Assembly: GCF_024753135.1 (NCBI RefSeq)
Contig: NZ_JANUGP010000013.1
Location: forward strand, 62,001-126,000
Origin: Streptomyces pyxinicus
Lineage (GTDB): Bacteria; Actinomycetota; Actinomycetes; Streptomycetales; Streptomycetaceae
Reading direction: 5' to 3'
Length of the DNA: 64,000 nucleotides
Shown here: positions 16,250-25,014 of the stretch, piece by piece
Position numbering within the stretch: the first letter of the stretch is position 1
Layout of the letters: every line of letters begins with the position of its first letter
Made by a program: the position numbers and the translations under genes
The notes under the pieces: model-generated
Database searches by the model: none
What the model was told of the DNA's origin: nothing
The model's input: only the letters and a program-made list of their open reading frames with translations

Positions 16250-16969
16250 TCAGCCCCGCTGCGGCACCGCGCAGCCGTCCGGGCCGCAGGCCTGAGCGTC
16301 ACCCTGGTCGACCAGGGTCAGCGGGGAGCGCTCGCCCCAGGCCTGGGTCAGCGCGTTCGTGAACACCTCGGCGGGCTGGGCGCCGGAGACGCCGTAGGCG
16401 CGGTCGAGGACGAAGAAGGGCACGCCGTTCGCGCCGAGCCGGGCGGCCTCGCGCTCGTCGGCGCGGACCTCGTCGGCGTAGGCGTCCGGGTCGGCGAGGA
16501 CCGCGCGGACCCGGTCGGCGTCGAGCCCGGCCTCGACGGCCAGCTCGACGAGCCGCTCGTCGCCCTCGCTGAAGACGGACCGCTCCTCGGCGAAGTTGGC
16601 GCGGTACAGGATCTGCGTCAGGGCGTCCTGCCGGCCGTGCTCCTTGGCGAGGTGCAGCAGGCGGTGCATGTCGAAGGTGTTGCCGTGGTCGCGGTCCCGG
16701 GTGCGGTAGTCGAGGCCCTCGGCGGCGGCCTGGGCGCCGAGGTTGTCCTCGCCGGCCTGGGCCTGCGCCTCGCTCATGCCGTACTTGGCGGTCAGCATGG
16801 TGATCACCGGCTGGACATCGCCCTTGGGGTGGCCCGGGTCCAGCTCGAAGGAGCGGTGCACCACCTCGACCTGCTCGCGGTGCGGAAAGGCAGCCAGCGC
16901 CTTCTCGAAGCGGGCCTTGCCCACGTAGCACCACGGGCAGGCGATGTCGCTCCAGATCTCGACGCGCAT
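16250..16969 (-). CDS. DsbA family (FrnE-like) oxidoreductase
   Basis: 239-residue thioredoxin-fold protein with an inserted helical domain. The N-terminus VEIWSDIACPWCYVGKARFE holds the CPWC redox pair near residues 13-16; GNTFDMHRLLHLA and NGVPFFVLDRAYGVSGAQP follow, the latter containing the cis-Pro loop. No signal peptide, so cytoplasmic. FrnE-type proteins act as disulfide isomerases or mycothiol/glutathione-linked reductases. The C-terminus ends in GPDGCAVPQRG, an extra cysteine-containing tail. Confidence 0.9.
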   Translation of the reverse strand: MRVEIWSDIACPWCYVGKARFEKALAAFPHREQVEVVHRSFELDPGHPKGDVQPVITMLTAKYGMSEAQAQAGEDNLGAQAAAEGLDYRTRDRDHGNTFDMHRLLHLAKEHGRQDALTQILYRANFAEERSVFSEGDERLVELAVEAGLDADRVRAVLADPDAYADEVRADEREAARLGANGVPFFVLDRAYGVSGAQPAEVFTNALTQAWGERSPLTLVDQGDAQACGPDGCAVPQRG

Positions 16970-17041
16970 TCTTCGGCTCTCTTCGGTCGTACGGCGCGGA
17001 GACCCTCTCCGCCCGGTACGTGAACCTTCAAGCAGCGGGGT

Positions 17042-17548
17042 TCATTCCCCGGTCCGGACGGCACGGCGCAGGTAGCGGTGGTGGTCGCCCTCGGTGAACG
17101 GGTTCTCGGGGTCCGGAACCCAGTCGTGGCGGGCGTAGAAGGCCTGGGCCCGCAGGTTGCCGGTGTGCACGTCGAGCACCGCCGCGCGCCGGCCGTCGGC
17201 ACGCCACTGCTCCACGCAGGCCGCGTGCAGCGCGGTGCCGATGCCGACGCGCCAGTGGCTCGGGTCGACGTGGAACTGGAACAGCTCGACCGTGTCGGGG
17301 CCGACGCCGTCCGGGGTGCGGAAGGAGGCGATACCGACGATCCTCCCCTGCCCGATGGCGCACAGCACCTGGCAGTCGGGGCGCTCGATGGAGCCGCGCC
17401 AGGCCTCGGCCCAGTCGAGGCCGGCCTGCGGGACGCCGTCCGGGTAGTAGGTCGAGCGGGCCTTCAGGTGCAGTTCCGCGATGGTCCCGGCCTCCGTGGG
17501 CAGGGCGGTGCGGATGACGAGGGCGCCGGTGACGCGGTCGCTGATCAT
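17042..17548 (-). CDS. GNAT family N-acetyltransferase
   Basis: 168-residue GNAT protein. It has the N-terminal IRTALPTEAGTIAELH strand-helix, ELFQFHVDPSHWRVGIGTALH (acetyl-CoA motif A, with the R/Q-x-x-G-x-G/A loop as RVGIG) and LDVHTGNLRAQAFYARHDW (motif B). The acceptor substrate is unknown. It lies just upstream (in minus-strand sense) of the DsbA-like gene with a 72-base gap. Confidence 0.88.
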   Translation of the reverse strand: MISDRVTGALVIRTALPTEAGTIAELHLKARSTYYPDGVPQAGLDWAEAWRGSIERPDCQVLCAIGQGRIVGIASFRTPDGVGPDTVELFQFHVDPSHWRVGIGTALHAACVEQWRADGRRAAVLDVHTGNLRAQAFYARHDWVPDPENPFTEGDHHRYLRRAVRTGE

Positions 17549-17597
17549 GCCGGGAAGGACGCGCCGGCCCCCGCGCGCGGTTGCGGGGGCCGCCGGC

Positions 17598-18206
17598 TCA
17601 GCTGCCGTCGCGCAGGTCGCCCGGCCAGGAGGAGCGGAACTCCAGGTGGTCGTAGGTGACCACGCAGCCCTCCCCGAGCGGCGACTGGGTCATGAACCCG
17701 ACCAGAGCGGCGCCGGTCTCCTGCTCGTCCCCCAGCGTGAAGAGGCGGACGAAGGTCCAGCGCTCGCCGTCCCGGGAGGCGTGGAAGGCGAGGGCCCGGC
17801 CGGTCCGGCTGACCCGCAGCCACACCGTACGGCCCTCCACGGTGAAGGAGTTGGCGTCGTCGGAGTGCCCCCGGGTGACCACGGTACAGACGGTGGGCAC
17901 GTCCGGGGAGTTCTCCAGGCACAGCTTGGCCCAGGCCCGGTCGCCGACGTGCGCGTAGAGCACCCCGGCGTCGAACGCGGCCCGGAACCCCACGGTGACC
18001 CGGGCGATGAGCTGGAAGTCCCCCTCGGGCGCCCCGAGCAGCCGGGGCGCGTCGGAGACGGGCTCGACCGACTCCCCGACAGGCGTGACGAACCGGTCCT
18101 GCCGGGCCCCCGCCCACCCGGTCAGCACCCCGTCCTCGTAGGACCAGTTCCCGTCGGGCCCGTAGGTGCGCAACGGGAAGGGCAGTTCGGGTATCTCGAA
18201 GTCCAT
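17598..18206 (-). CDS. DUF1349 (concanavalin A-like) protein
   Basis: 202 residues matching DUF1349, a lectin/glucanase-like beta-sandwich. Typical segments: ITTRVTVGF-like LIARVTVGFRAAFDAG, KLCLENSPDVP, VVTRGHSDDANSF and LRVSRTGRALAFHASRDGERW. No signal peptide, so cytosolic. Yeast and bacterial relatives (YPR1349/regulation of enolase 1 type) have no firmly known function; carbohydrate binding is a guess. The gene-free repeat block follows upstream. Confidence 0.85.
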   Translation of the reverse strand: MDFEIPELPFPLRTYGPDGNWSYEDGVLTGWAGARQDRFVTPVGESVEPVSDAPRLLGAPEGDFQLIARVTVGFRAAFDAGVLYAHVGDRAWAKLCLENSPDVPTVCTVVTRGHSDDANSFTVEGRTVWLRVSRTGRALAFHASRDGERWTFVRLFTLGDEQETGAALVGFMTQSPLGEGCVVTYDHLEFRSSWPGDLRDGS

Positions 18207-18297
18207 CGGGCCATGATGACAGGGGGACGGGGGCGGTCCCGGTGGCCGGGGCGCCTGGGGATGCGGGGCGCCACCGGCTGTCCCAGAGGCCGCGGGC

Positions 18298-18785
18298 AGG
18301 CGCTACCACGCGGCCCAGGGCGACGATTCCGTCACCACGGGTCGGCGCCCGGGAGGGACCGCCACTACGGGGGAGCCGGCCTCTCCCCGCTGCCTGGTCT
18401 CCCCATGCCGCAGGGCGCCATGGGGGTCGTCCCGGAAACACACCGCTCGCGCGTGCACCAGGGGCGACGACGGCCGTCCCGGGCGCGGGGGCCGGAACCA
18501 CCACTGCGCACCCCGGGGACGCGAGGCACTACCGCGCGCGGCCCAGGGTGACGATTCGCGTCACCACGGTCGGCGCCCGGGAGGGCCGCCACTACGGGGG
18601 AGCCGGTGGCGCCCCGCTGTCTGGTCTCCCCATGACGCCGGGCGCCATGAGGGGGCGTCCCGGAAACACACCGCTCGCGCGTGCACCAGGGGCGACGGCG
18701 ACCGTCCCGGGCGCGGGGGCCGGAACCACCGCTGCGCACTCCGGGGGCGCGAGGCACTACTGCGGGCGGGCCGAGGCCACGCTTA
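18298..18785. repeat. Two tandem ~227-bp direct repeats plus a partial third unit
   Basis: Unit 1 runs 18298-18523 (226 bp) and unit 2 runs 18524-18751 (228 bp); a third copy begins at 18752 and is lost after about 30 bp. By eye the two full units are well over four-fifths identical and share an unbroken core of more than 30 bases (roughly 18431-18468 and 18659-18696). Unit 2 holds a perfect 7-bp hairpin (GGTGACG/CGTCACC around 18548-18566) that is imperfect in unit 1. The block fills most of the 646-base gap between the DUF1349 gene and the aldehyde dehydrogenase. Open frames crossing it look spurious. Confidence 0.88.
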
Positions 18786-18852
18786 CTCCACCCCCGGGGG
18801 GGGCGCCGGACGCAGGCGCTACCGCGCGCCCCGCCGCCGGGCCGCGTCGGCG

Positions 18853-20385
18853 CTACCGCTCCAGAACCCCGTTGAACCGGCGTGGCAGCCCCAGGGGATT
18901 GTCGTCCAGGAGTTCGCGGGGCAGGAGGGCGGTCGGGGTGTTCTGGTAGGTGACGGGGCGGAGCCAGCGCTCGATGGCCGTGCCGCCCACGGAGGTCGAG
19001 GTGGACGTGGTGGCGGGGTAGGGGCCGCCATGGTGCTGGGCGGGGGCGACCGCGACTCCGGTGGGCCAGGCGTTCACGACCACCCGGCCGGCCAGCGGGG
19101 TGAGTGCGGCGAGGAGGTCGGCGCCCCGGCCCTGGCCGGCCGCCTCCCGCGAGGACAGCTGTACGGAGGCGGTGAGGTTGCCCGGCAGCCGGGACAGGAC
19201 GGCGGTGGCCTGCTCCTCGTCGGTGTAGCGGGCCACGACGGTGACCGGCCCGAAGCACTCCTCCAGCAGGACGCCGTACGCCCCCTCCTCGGTCAGCCGG
19301 TCCGCCGGCACCGTGAAGAACCCGGCGCTGACCGTGTGCTCGCCGCCCGCGCCCGGTGTCACCGGGGACTCCACGTCCGCCAGGGCGGCGCGCTCGCGCA
19401 CCCCGGCGAGGAAGTCGTCCCGCATCCGGTGGTCGAGCAGCACCCCGGCGTCGGTGTCGCTGACCGCGTCGGTGAGGGACTTCAGGAGCCGGTCGCCGCC
19501 CGCGCCGGACGGCACCAGAACCAGCCCCGGCTTCACGCAGAACTGGCCGACGCCGAGGGTCATCGAGCCGGCGAGCCCCGCGCCGATCTCCTCGGCCCGC
19601 TCGGCCGCCGCCGCCTCGGTGACCAGGACGGGGTTGAGCGAGCCGAGTTCGCCGTGGAACGGGATCGGCACCGGGCGCGCGGCGGCGGCGTCGAAGAGGG
19701 CGCGCCCGCCCCGGACCGAGCCGGTGAACCCCGCGGCGGCCACCAAGGGGTGCCCGATCAGCTCGACGCCGGCCTCGAAGCCGTGCACCAGTCCGACCAC
19801 GTCCGCGGGGATGACGTGCGCGGCGGCGGCCCGGCGCAGCACCTTCGCGACCAGCTCGGACAGCGCCGGGTGGTCGGGGTGGGCCTTGACGACGACCGGG
19901 CAGCCGGCGGCGAGCGCGCTCGCGGTGTCGCCGCCGGCGACGGAGAAGGCGAAGGGGAAGTTGGAGGCGGAGTAGACGGCGACGACCCCGAGCGGCACCT
20001 TGTGGCGGCGCAGGTCCGGGACCGGCGGGGTGGCGCCGGCGTCGGGGTGGTCGATCACGACGTCGAGGAAGGCGCCCTCGTCCACGATGTCGGCGAAGGC
20101 CCGCAACTGATAGCAGGTCCGGGCGAGTTCGCCGGTGAGGCGGACCGGGCCGAGCGCGGTCTCCGCGTCGGCCGTCTCGACCAGGCCGTCCCGGGCCGCG
20201 TCCAGGCCGGCCGCGGCCGAGCGCAGGAACGCGGAGCGCACCGCGCGGTCGGCCAGGGCGCCGCGGACCGCGTGGGCCGCGCGGACCGCCGTGTCCACCT
20301 CTTCGGCTGTGGCTTCCACCGCAACCTGCTCCCGCCGCTTCCCGGTACGCGGGTCGACACTCCAGACTGGTGCTGCTGCCACCAC
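18853..20385 (-). CDS. Alpha-ketoglutarate semialdehyde dehydrogenase (aldehyde dehydrogenase NADP+)
   Basis: 510-residue ALDH-superfamily enzyme of the NADP-dependent 2,5-dioxovalerate dehydrogenase group. Key parts: SASNFPFAFSVAGGDTASALAAGCPVVVKAHPDHP (cofactor region), FTGSVRGGRALFD, HGELGSLNP with the general-base Glu, and GQFCVKPGLVLVP with the nucleophilic Cys. It would oxidise 2-oxoglutarate semialdehyde to 2-oxoglutarate, the last step of glucarate/galactarate, pentonate or hydroxyproline breakdown. GTG 20385 has GGGAGG upstream. It is divergent from an IclR gene with a palindrome in between and, with kdgD 7.4 kb away, completes the aldarate route. Confidence 0.9.
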   Translation of the reverse strand: MVAAAPVWSVDPRTGKRREQVAVEATAEEVDTAVRAAHAVRGALADRAVRSAFLRSAAAGLDAARDGLVETADAETALGPVRLTGELARTCYQLRAFADIVDEGAFLDVVIDHPDAGATPPVPDLRRHKVPLGVVAVYSASNFPFAFSVAGGDTASALAAGCPVVVKAHPDHPALSELVAKVLRRAAAAHVIPADVVGLVHGFEAGVELIGHPLVAAAGFTGSVRGGRALFDAAAARPVPIPFHGELGSLNPVLVTEAAAAERAEEIGAGLAGSMTLGVGQFCVKPGLVLVPSGAGGDRLLKSLTDAVSDTDAGVLLDHRMRDDFLAGVRERAALADVESPVTPGAGGEHTVSAGFFTVPADRLTEEGAYGVLLEECFGPVTVVARYTDEEQATAVLSRLPGNLTASVQLSSREAAGQGRGADLLAALTPLAGRVVVNAWPTGVAVAPAQHHGGPYPATTSTSTSVGGTAIERWLRPVTYQNTPTALLPRELLDDNPLGLPRRFNGVLER

Positions 20386-20431
20386 GGGTCCCTCCCAGTA
20401 AGGCCGCTGTTCCCGGCCACCCCTGGACGGT

Positions 20432-20447
20432 GTTCGATATACTGAAC
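20432..20447. promoter_or_regulatory. Putative IclR operator overlapping a -10
   Basis: GTTCGATATACTGAAC is a near-perfect inverted repeat (GTTC...GAAC arms) in the divergent intergenic region between the dehydrogenase and the IclR gene. A good -10 hexamer, TATACT (20438-20443, plus strand), lies inside it. IclR proteins commonly bind 14-16-bp GTTC-type palindromes, so this is a likely autoregulatory and dehydrogenase operator. Confidence 0.6.
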
Positions 20448-20550
20448 GCCGTCTCTGGTGATGAATACGCTGCTCGGAGACTACCTATCCGGGTCCGCGC
20501 GAATCCAGGTCCCGTGGCACAGGTCCTCGGGGGAACGAAGGGGCAGGGCG

Positions 20551-21324
20551 ATGACGGCAGGCGAGGCAGGCGGCGGGGCGCAGGTCAAGTCCGCGGTACG
20601 GACGGTGGAGCTGCTGGAGTACTTCGCCGGCCGGCCCGGCATGCACGCGCTGGCGGCCGTCCAGGAGGCCGTGGGCTACCCCAAGTCCAGCCTGTACATG
20701 CTGCTGCGCACACTCGTGGAGCTGGGCTGGGTGGAGACCGACGCGACCGGCACCCGGTACGGCATCGGGGTGCGGGCCCTGCTGGTGGGCACCTCGTACA
20801 TCGACGGCGACGAGGTGGTGGCCGCCGCCCGCCCCACCCTGGACCGGCTCTCCGACGACACCACCGAGACCATCCACCTGGCCCGGCTCGACGGCACCAA
20901 CGTCGTCTACCTGGCCACCCGCCAGTCCCAGCACTACCTGCGCCCCTTCACCCGGGTCGGGCGCCGGCTGCCGGCCCACTCCACCTCGCTCGGCAAGGCG
21001 ATCCTCGCCACCTACACCGACGAGCAGGTGCGCAAGCTGCTGCCACAGACGCTGCCCGCGCTCACCGAGCACACCCTCACCGACCGGGAGAAGCTCATCG
21101 AGGAGCTGCGCCAGGTGCGCGAGCGGGGCTTCGCGGTCGACCGCGAGGAGAACACCCTGGGCCTGCGCTGCTTCGGCGTGGCGATCCCCTACCGCACCCC
21201 GGCCCGGGACGCCGTCAGCTGCTCGGTGCCGGTGGCCCGGCTGACGCCCGCGCACGAGCAGCTCATCAAGGACGCGCTGTTCGACGCCCGGGACCGGCTG
21301 ACGCTGGCGACGCGCAGGCTCTGA
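20551..21324 (+). CDS. IclR family transcriptional regulator
   Basis: 257 residues from ATG 20551 (GGGCAGGG upstream). N-terminal winged helix: SAVRTVELLEYFAGRP...LAAVQEAVGYPKSSLYMLLRTLVELGW; the C-terminal effector domain has GTSYIDGDEVVAAARPTLDRL, HSTSLGKAILA and RGFAVDREENTLGLRCFGVAI, all IclR hallmarks. IclR members often sense sugar acids (KdgR type). Divergent position next to the semialdehyde dehydrogenase suggests it controls aldarate/uronate genes; a related palindrome lies at the kdgD promoter. Confidence 0.93.
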   Translation: MTAGEAGGGAQVKSAVRTVELLEYFAGRPGMHALAAVQEAVGYPKSSLYMLLRTLVELGWVETDATGTRYGIGVRALLVGTSYIDGDEVVAAARPTLDRLSDDTTETIHLARLDGTNVVYLATRQSQHYLRPFTRVGRRLPAHSTSLGKAILATYTDEQVRKLLPQTLPALTEHTLTDREKLIEELRQVRERGFAVDREENTLGLRCFGVAIPYRTPARDAVSCSVPVARLTPAHEQLIKDALFDARDRLTLATRRL

Positions 21325-21357
21325 GCGCGGGTCGGCGGCCCGGCGCGCGTGCCGTCG

Positions 21358-21363
21358 TAGGCT
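21358..21363 (+). promoter_or_regulatory. Putative -10 for leaderless GNAT gene
   Basis: TAGGCT ends 7 bases before the ATG at 21371 with no Shine-Dalgarno sequence between, the layout of a leaderless Streptomyces transcript. No clear -35. Confidence 0.45.
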
Positions 21364-21370
21364 CGGGCGC

Positions 21371-21844
21371 ATGGAGATCGCGCTGCGGGCCGTCGAGGAA
21401 TCGGACCTGCCGGAGTTCTTCCGGCAGATGACCGACCCGGTGGCCGTCCGGATGGCCGCGTTCGGCCCCGAGGAGGACCGCGACCCGGATGCCTTCGCCG
21501 ACTGGTGGCGCCGGCTCCTGGCCACCGACGCCGTGCCGCGCACGGTGCTGGCCGACGGCCGGGTGGTGGGCAGCACCGCCGTCTACGGCGAGCCGGGCGG
21601 ACGCGAGGTGACGTACTGGATCGACCGCGCCTGCTGGGGCCGGGGCGTGGCCACCGCGGCGCTGCGCGCCCTGCTCGCCGAGGTCCCCGACCGGCCGCTG
21701 TACGCGCGGGCCGCGGCCGACAACACCGGCTCGCTGCGGGTGCTGGAGAAGTGCGGCTTCCGCGAGGCCGCCCGGGCCCGCGGATACGCCAACGGACGCG
21801 GCCGGGAGGTCGAGGAGGTCGTGCTGGTCCTGAACGGCCGATGA
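21371..21844 (+). CDS. GNAT acetyltransferase (RimJ/RimL-like)
   Basis: 157-residue Acetyltransf_3-type protein: MEIALRAVEESDLPEFF, VTYWIDRACWGRGVATAALRALL (acetyl-CoA loop) and ARAAADNTGSLRVLEKCGFRE. RimJ/RimL relatives acetylate N-terminal amines or small molecules; this substrate is not known. It stands alone between the IclR gene and a PBP gene. Confidence 0.9.
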   Translation: MEIALRAVEESDLPEFFRQMTDPVAVRMAAFGPEEDRDPDAFADWWRRLLATDAVPRTVLADGRVVGSTAVYGEPGGREVTYWIDRACWGRGVATAALRALLAEVPDRPLYARAAADNTGSLRVLEKCGFREAARARGYANGRGREVEEVVLVLNGR

Positions 21845-21898
21845 GAAAACGGGGCGCGCGGGAACGAAAGCACCCCTTCCGCTCGTCTTCGGAGCGGG

Positions 21899-23350
21899 AT
21901 GAACAAGACGATCAGGCGGGCGTCCGTCTTCGCGCTGCTGCTCGTGCTCACCCTGCTGGTCAGGGCGACGTGGGTGCAGTTCTACGACGGCAAGGCCCTC
22001 GCGGAAGACAACAAGAACCGGCGGAACGTGATCGCGACGTACTCGCGCCCGCTCGGGAACATCATCGTGGCCGGGAACGCGATCACCGGCTCCACGCGCA
22101 CCAAGGGCGGCGACCTCGCGTACAAGCGCTCCTACCAGGACGGCAAGCTGTACGCGGCGGTGACGGGCTACGCCTCGCAGGCCTACGCGCCCACCCAGCT
22201 GGAGGGCATCTACCAGGACCTGCTCAACGGCACCGACACCCGGCTGAAGACCATCATGGACACCGTCACGGGCCGGCGCGCCGACCCGGGCGACGTGCTG
22301 ACGACGATCGACCCGGCCGTGCAGAAGGCGGGGTACCGGGCGCTCGGTGACACCAAGGGCGCGGCGGTCGCGATCGACCCGAAGACCGGCAAGATCCTCG
22401 GCGCGGTCTCGACGCCGTCGTACGACCCGTCCTCGCTGACCGACGCGAACACCGCCGGGTCGGCCTGGAAGTCGCTGAACGCGGACAAGGACAAGCCGCT
22501 GACCAACCGCGCGCTGCGCCAGCCGCTGCCGCCGGGCTCCACCTTCAAGCTGGTCGTGGCGGCGGCCGCGCTGGAGGACGGGCTGTACGAGAACGTGGAC
22601 GTCCCCACCGACAGCCCCGATCCCTACATCCTGCCGGGCACGGTGCGCCCGCTGGAGAACGAGAACAAGTCGGCGCCCTGCGAGAACGCCCCGATCCGGC
22701 AGGCCCTGCGCTACTCCTGCAACAACGTCTTCGGTCACATGGCCGTCCAGCTCGGCCAGGACAAGGTGCGGGCGATGGCCGAGAAGTTCGGCTTCAACGA
22801 CGACGCGCAGGACGTGCCGGTGCGCGCCTACCCGAGCCTCTACCCCTCCGGCATGGACAAGGCGCAGACCGCGCTGTCCGGCATCGGTCAGTTCGACGTC
22901 ACCGCGACCCCGCTCCAGATGGCCATGGTGTCCGCCGCCATAGCCAACGACGGCGAGCTGGCCTCGCCGCACATGGTGTCGCAGATCACCGACGGCGACG
23001 GCGAGGTGCTGAAGGACTACGACGACGACGCGGACACCCGGCGGATCGTCAGCTCGGAGACCGCCGAGCAGTTGCGGTCGGCGATGCGGACGGTGGTCGA
23101 GCAGGGCACCGGCACCAACGCGCGGATACCCGGCGCCACCGTCGGCGGCAAGACCGGCACCGCCCAGCACGGCGAGAACAACAGCAAGACGCCGTACGCC
23201 TGGTTCACCTCCTTCGCCAAGTCGGGCAGCGGCAAGGAGGTCGCCGTGGCGGTGATGGTCGAGCAGTCGAACGCGGCGCGCTCGGAGGTCAGCGGCAACG
23301 GCCTCGCGGCACCGGTGGCGAAGGCGATGATGCAGGCGGCGCTGAAGTAG
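21899..23350 (+). CDS. Class-B penicillin-binding protein (PBP2-like transpeptidase)
   Basis: 483 residues with an N-terminal membrane anchor (ASVFALLLVLTLLVRATWVQF), a dimerisation region and a C-terminal transpeptidase domain. Active-site motifs are intact: Ser214-Thr-Phe-Lys217 in PPGSTFK, Ser273-Cys-Asn275 in RYSCNN, and Lys418-Thr-Gly in GGKTGTAQ. It crosslinks peptidoglycan and is a beta-lactam target. Unlike pbpA next to rodA/ftsW, this copy has no SEDS partner here, suggesting a specialised paralogue of the several Streptomyces class-B PBPs. Convergent with the purine permease. Confidence 0.93.
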   Translation: MNKTIRRASVFALLLVLTLLVRATWVQFYDGKALAEDNKNRRNVIATYSRPLGNIIVAGNAITGSTRTKGGDLAYKRSYQDGKLYAAVTGYASQAYAPTQLEGIYQDLLNGTDTRLKTIMDTVTGRRADPGDVLTTIDPAVQKAGYRALGDTKGAAVAIDPKTGKILGAVSTPSYDPSSLTDANTAGSAWKSLNADKDKPLTNRALRQPLPPGSTFKLVVAAAALEDGLYENVDVPTDSPDPYILPGTVRPLENENKSAPCENAPIRQALRYSCNNVFGHMAVQLGQDKVRAMAEKFGFNDDAQDVPVRAYPSLYPSGMDKAQTALSGIGQFDVTATPLQMAMVSAAIANDGELASPHMVSQITDGDGEVLKDYDDDADTRRIVSSETAEQLRSAMRTVVEQGTGTNARIPGATVGGKTGTAQHGENNSKTPYAWFTSFAKSGSGKEVAVAVMVEQSNAARSEVSGNGLAAPVAKAMMQAALK

Positions 23351-23369
23351 CGCCGCCCGCGCGGGGGCC

Positions 23370-24821
23370 CTACTTCACGCCGAGGAGCTGTTCCACGGGG
23401 TCGATGGCGAAGTACACCAGGAACAGCGCCGAGACCGCCCACAGCAGCGGGCTGACCTCCCGGGCCTTGCCCAGCACCGTCTTGAGGACGACGTAGGAGA
23501 CGAAGCCCGCGCCGATGCCGTCCGTGATGGAGTACGTGAACGGCATCGCGGCGATGGTGAGGAACGCCGGTACGGCGATCTCGTAGCGGTCCCAGTCGAT
23601 GTGTTTGACGTGGGTCATCATCAGGAAGCCGACCGCGATCAACGCGGGTGCCGCCGCCTGCAGCGGGACGATGGTGAGCAGTGGGGTCAGGAAGAGGGCG
23701 AGGCCGAAGAGGGCGCCGGTGACCAGGTTGGCGAAGCCGGTGCGGGCGCCCTCGCCGACGCCGGCCGCGGACTCGATGTAGGCGGTGTTGGAGGAGGCGG
23801 AGCCGACACCGCCGGCGAGGGCGGCGGCGCCGTCGATGAACAGCACCCGGCCGATGCCGGGCACCTGGCCGCGCTCGTCCAGCAGCCCGGCCTCGGCGGT
23901 GATGCCGACGATGGTGCCCATGGCGTCGAAGAAGTCCGACAGGATCAGGGTGAAGACCAGCAGGACGGCGGTGAGCACCCCGGCCTCGGCGAAGCCGCCG
24001 AACAGGCTGAAGTGACCGACCAGGCCGAAGTCCGGGGCGGCGACGATCTCGTCCGGCACCTTGGGCGTGGTCAGGCCCCAGCTCTTGACGCCGGCGACCG
24101 CGTCGACGACGATCGCGACGACGGTCATGACCACGATGCTGATGAGGATCGCGCCCTTCACCCGCCGGGCGAGCAGGGCGACGGTGAGCAGCACGCCGAG
24201 ACAGAACACCAGCACGGGCCAGCCGGTGAGGCGGCCGACGGCACCGAGCTGCACGGGCACGGTGCTGTGCGCGGCGTCGGGGACGCGGCTGACGAAGCCG
24301 GCGTCCACGAAGCCGATGAACGCGATGAACAGGCCGATGCCGACGCCGATCGCCTGCTTCAGCTGCTGCGGGATCGCGTCCATGATCGCCTTGCGCAGGC
24401 CGGTGAGGACCAGGACGCAGATGACGATGCCCTCCAGCACCACCAGGCCCATCGCGTCGGACCAGCTCATCAGCGGGGCGAGCTGGAAGGCGACGACGGC
24501 GTTGAGGCCGAGGCCGGCGGCGATGGCGAGCGGGAGGTTGCCGCCGACACCCATCACGACCGTCATCACACAGGCGACCAGGGCGGTGGCGGTGGCGAGT
24601 TGGCCGGTGTCGAGGGTGTGGCCGTACTTGTCCTCGGCGCTGCCCAGGATGATCGGGTTCAGGACGAGGATGTAGGCCATCGTGAAGAACGTGGCGAAAC
24701 CGCCGCGTATCTCACGGCCGAGCGTGGAACCCCGCTCGGAGATCCTGAAGTACCGGTCGACGCCGTTCGGGGCAGGGGATGCGGCGCCGGGGCGCGGTTC
24801 CGCCCGCTGCGTCTCGGTCAT
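23370..24821 (-). CDS. NCS2 family purine permease
   Basis: 483-residue polytopic membrane protein with about 12-14 helices. Features of the AzgA/GhxP branch: RGGFATFFTMAYILVLNPIIL, TATALVACVMTVVMGVGGNLPLAIAAGLGLNAVVAF, SDFFDAMGTIVGIT and SASSNTAYIESAAGVGEGARTGFANLVTG. This branch imports hypoxanthine, guanine or adenine with protons. Divergent spacing to the phosphatase; repeats of GTTAC lie upstream (24906-24938). Confidence 0.93.
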   Translation of the reverse strand: MTETQRAEPRPGAASPAPNGVDRYFRISERGSTLGREIRGGFATFFTMAYILVLNPIILGSAEDKYGHTLDTGQLATATALVACVMTVVMGVGGNLPLAIAAGLGLNAVVAFQLAPLMSWSDAMGLVVLEGIVICVLVLTGLRKAIMDAIPQQLKQAIGVGIGLFIAFIGFVDAGFVSRVPDAAHSTVPVQLGAVGRLTGWPVLVFCLGVLLTVALLARRVKGAILISIVVMTVVAIVVDAVAGVKSWGLTTPKVPDEIVAAPDFGLVGHFSLFGGFAEAGVLTAVLLVFTLILSDFFDAMGTIVGITAEAGLLDERGQVPGIGRVLFIDGAAALAGGVGSASSNTAYIESAAGVGEGARTGFANLVTGALFGLALFLTPLLTIVPLQAAAPALIAVGFLMMTHVKHIDWDRYEIAVPAFLTIAAMPFTYSITDGIGAGFVSYVVLKTVLGKAREVSPLLWAVSALFLVYFAIDPVEQLLGVK

Positions 24822-24970
24822 GGGCCAACTCCTCGTGCCGGGTGCTCGGTGCGCGGATGCTGGCTGGATTGTTCCCGTGCCGGGGCCGGTTCAGGTTTTC
24901 GCCGTGTTACGGAATCCGAGTCACTGATCGGGTTACGGCAGCGCGTGAGGGCTTCGGACGGGGCAGACGC

Positions 24971-25008
24971 GGGCCCCCACCCGGTCTGCTGGGTTCTGGT
25001 GGGGGCCC
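24971..25008 (-). terminator. Terminator downstream of the HAD acid phosphatase
   Basis: Perfect 11-bp stem (24971-24981 with 24998-25008) and a 16-base loop, six bases beyond the phosphatase stop on the minus strand. Confidence 0.75.
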
Positions 25009-25014
25009 ATGCCG

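Noticed and set aside
18298..18785. CRISPR array
   Set aside because: Units are ~227 bp and contiguous, not short repeats with unique spacers; no cas genes.
18242..19258. Repeat-containing proteins on either strand over the tandem repeats
   Set aside because: Both are Arg/Gly/Pro-rich, lack ribosome sites and continue as shadows of the dehydrogenase; the repeats explain the apparent internal similarity.
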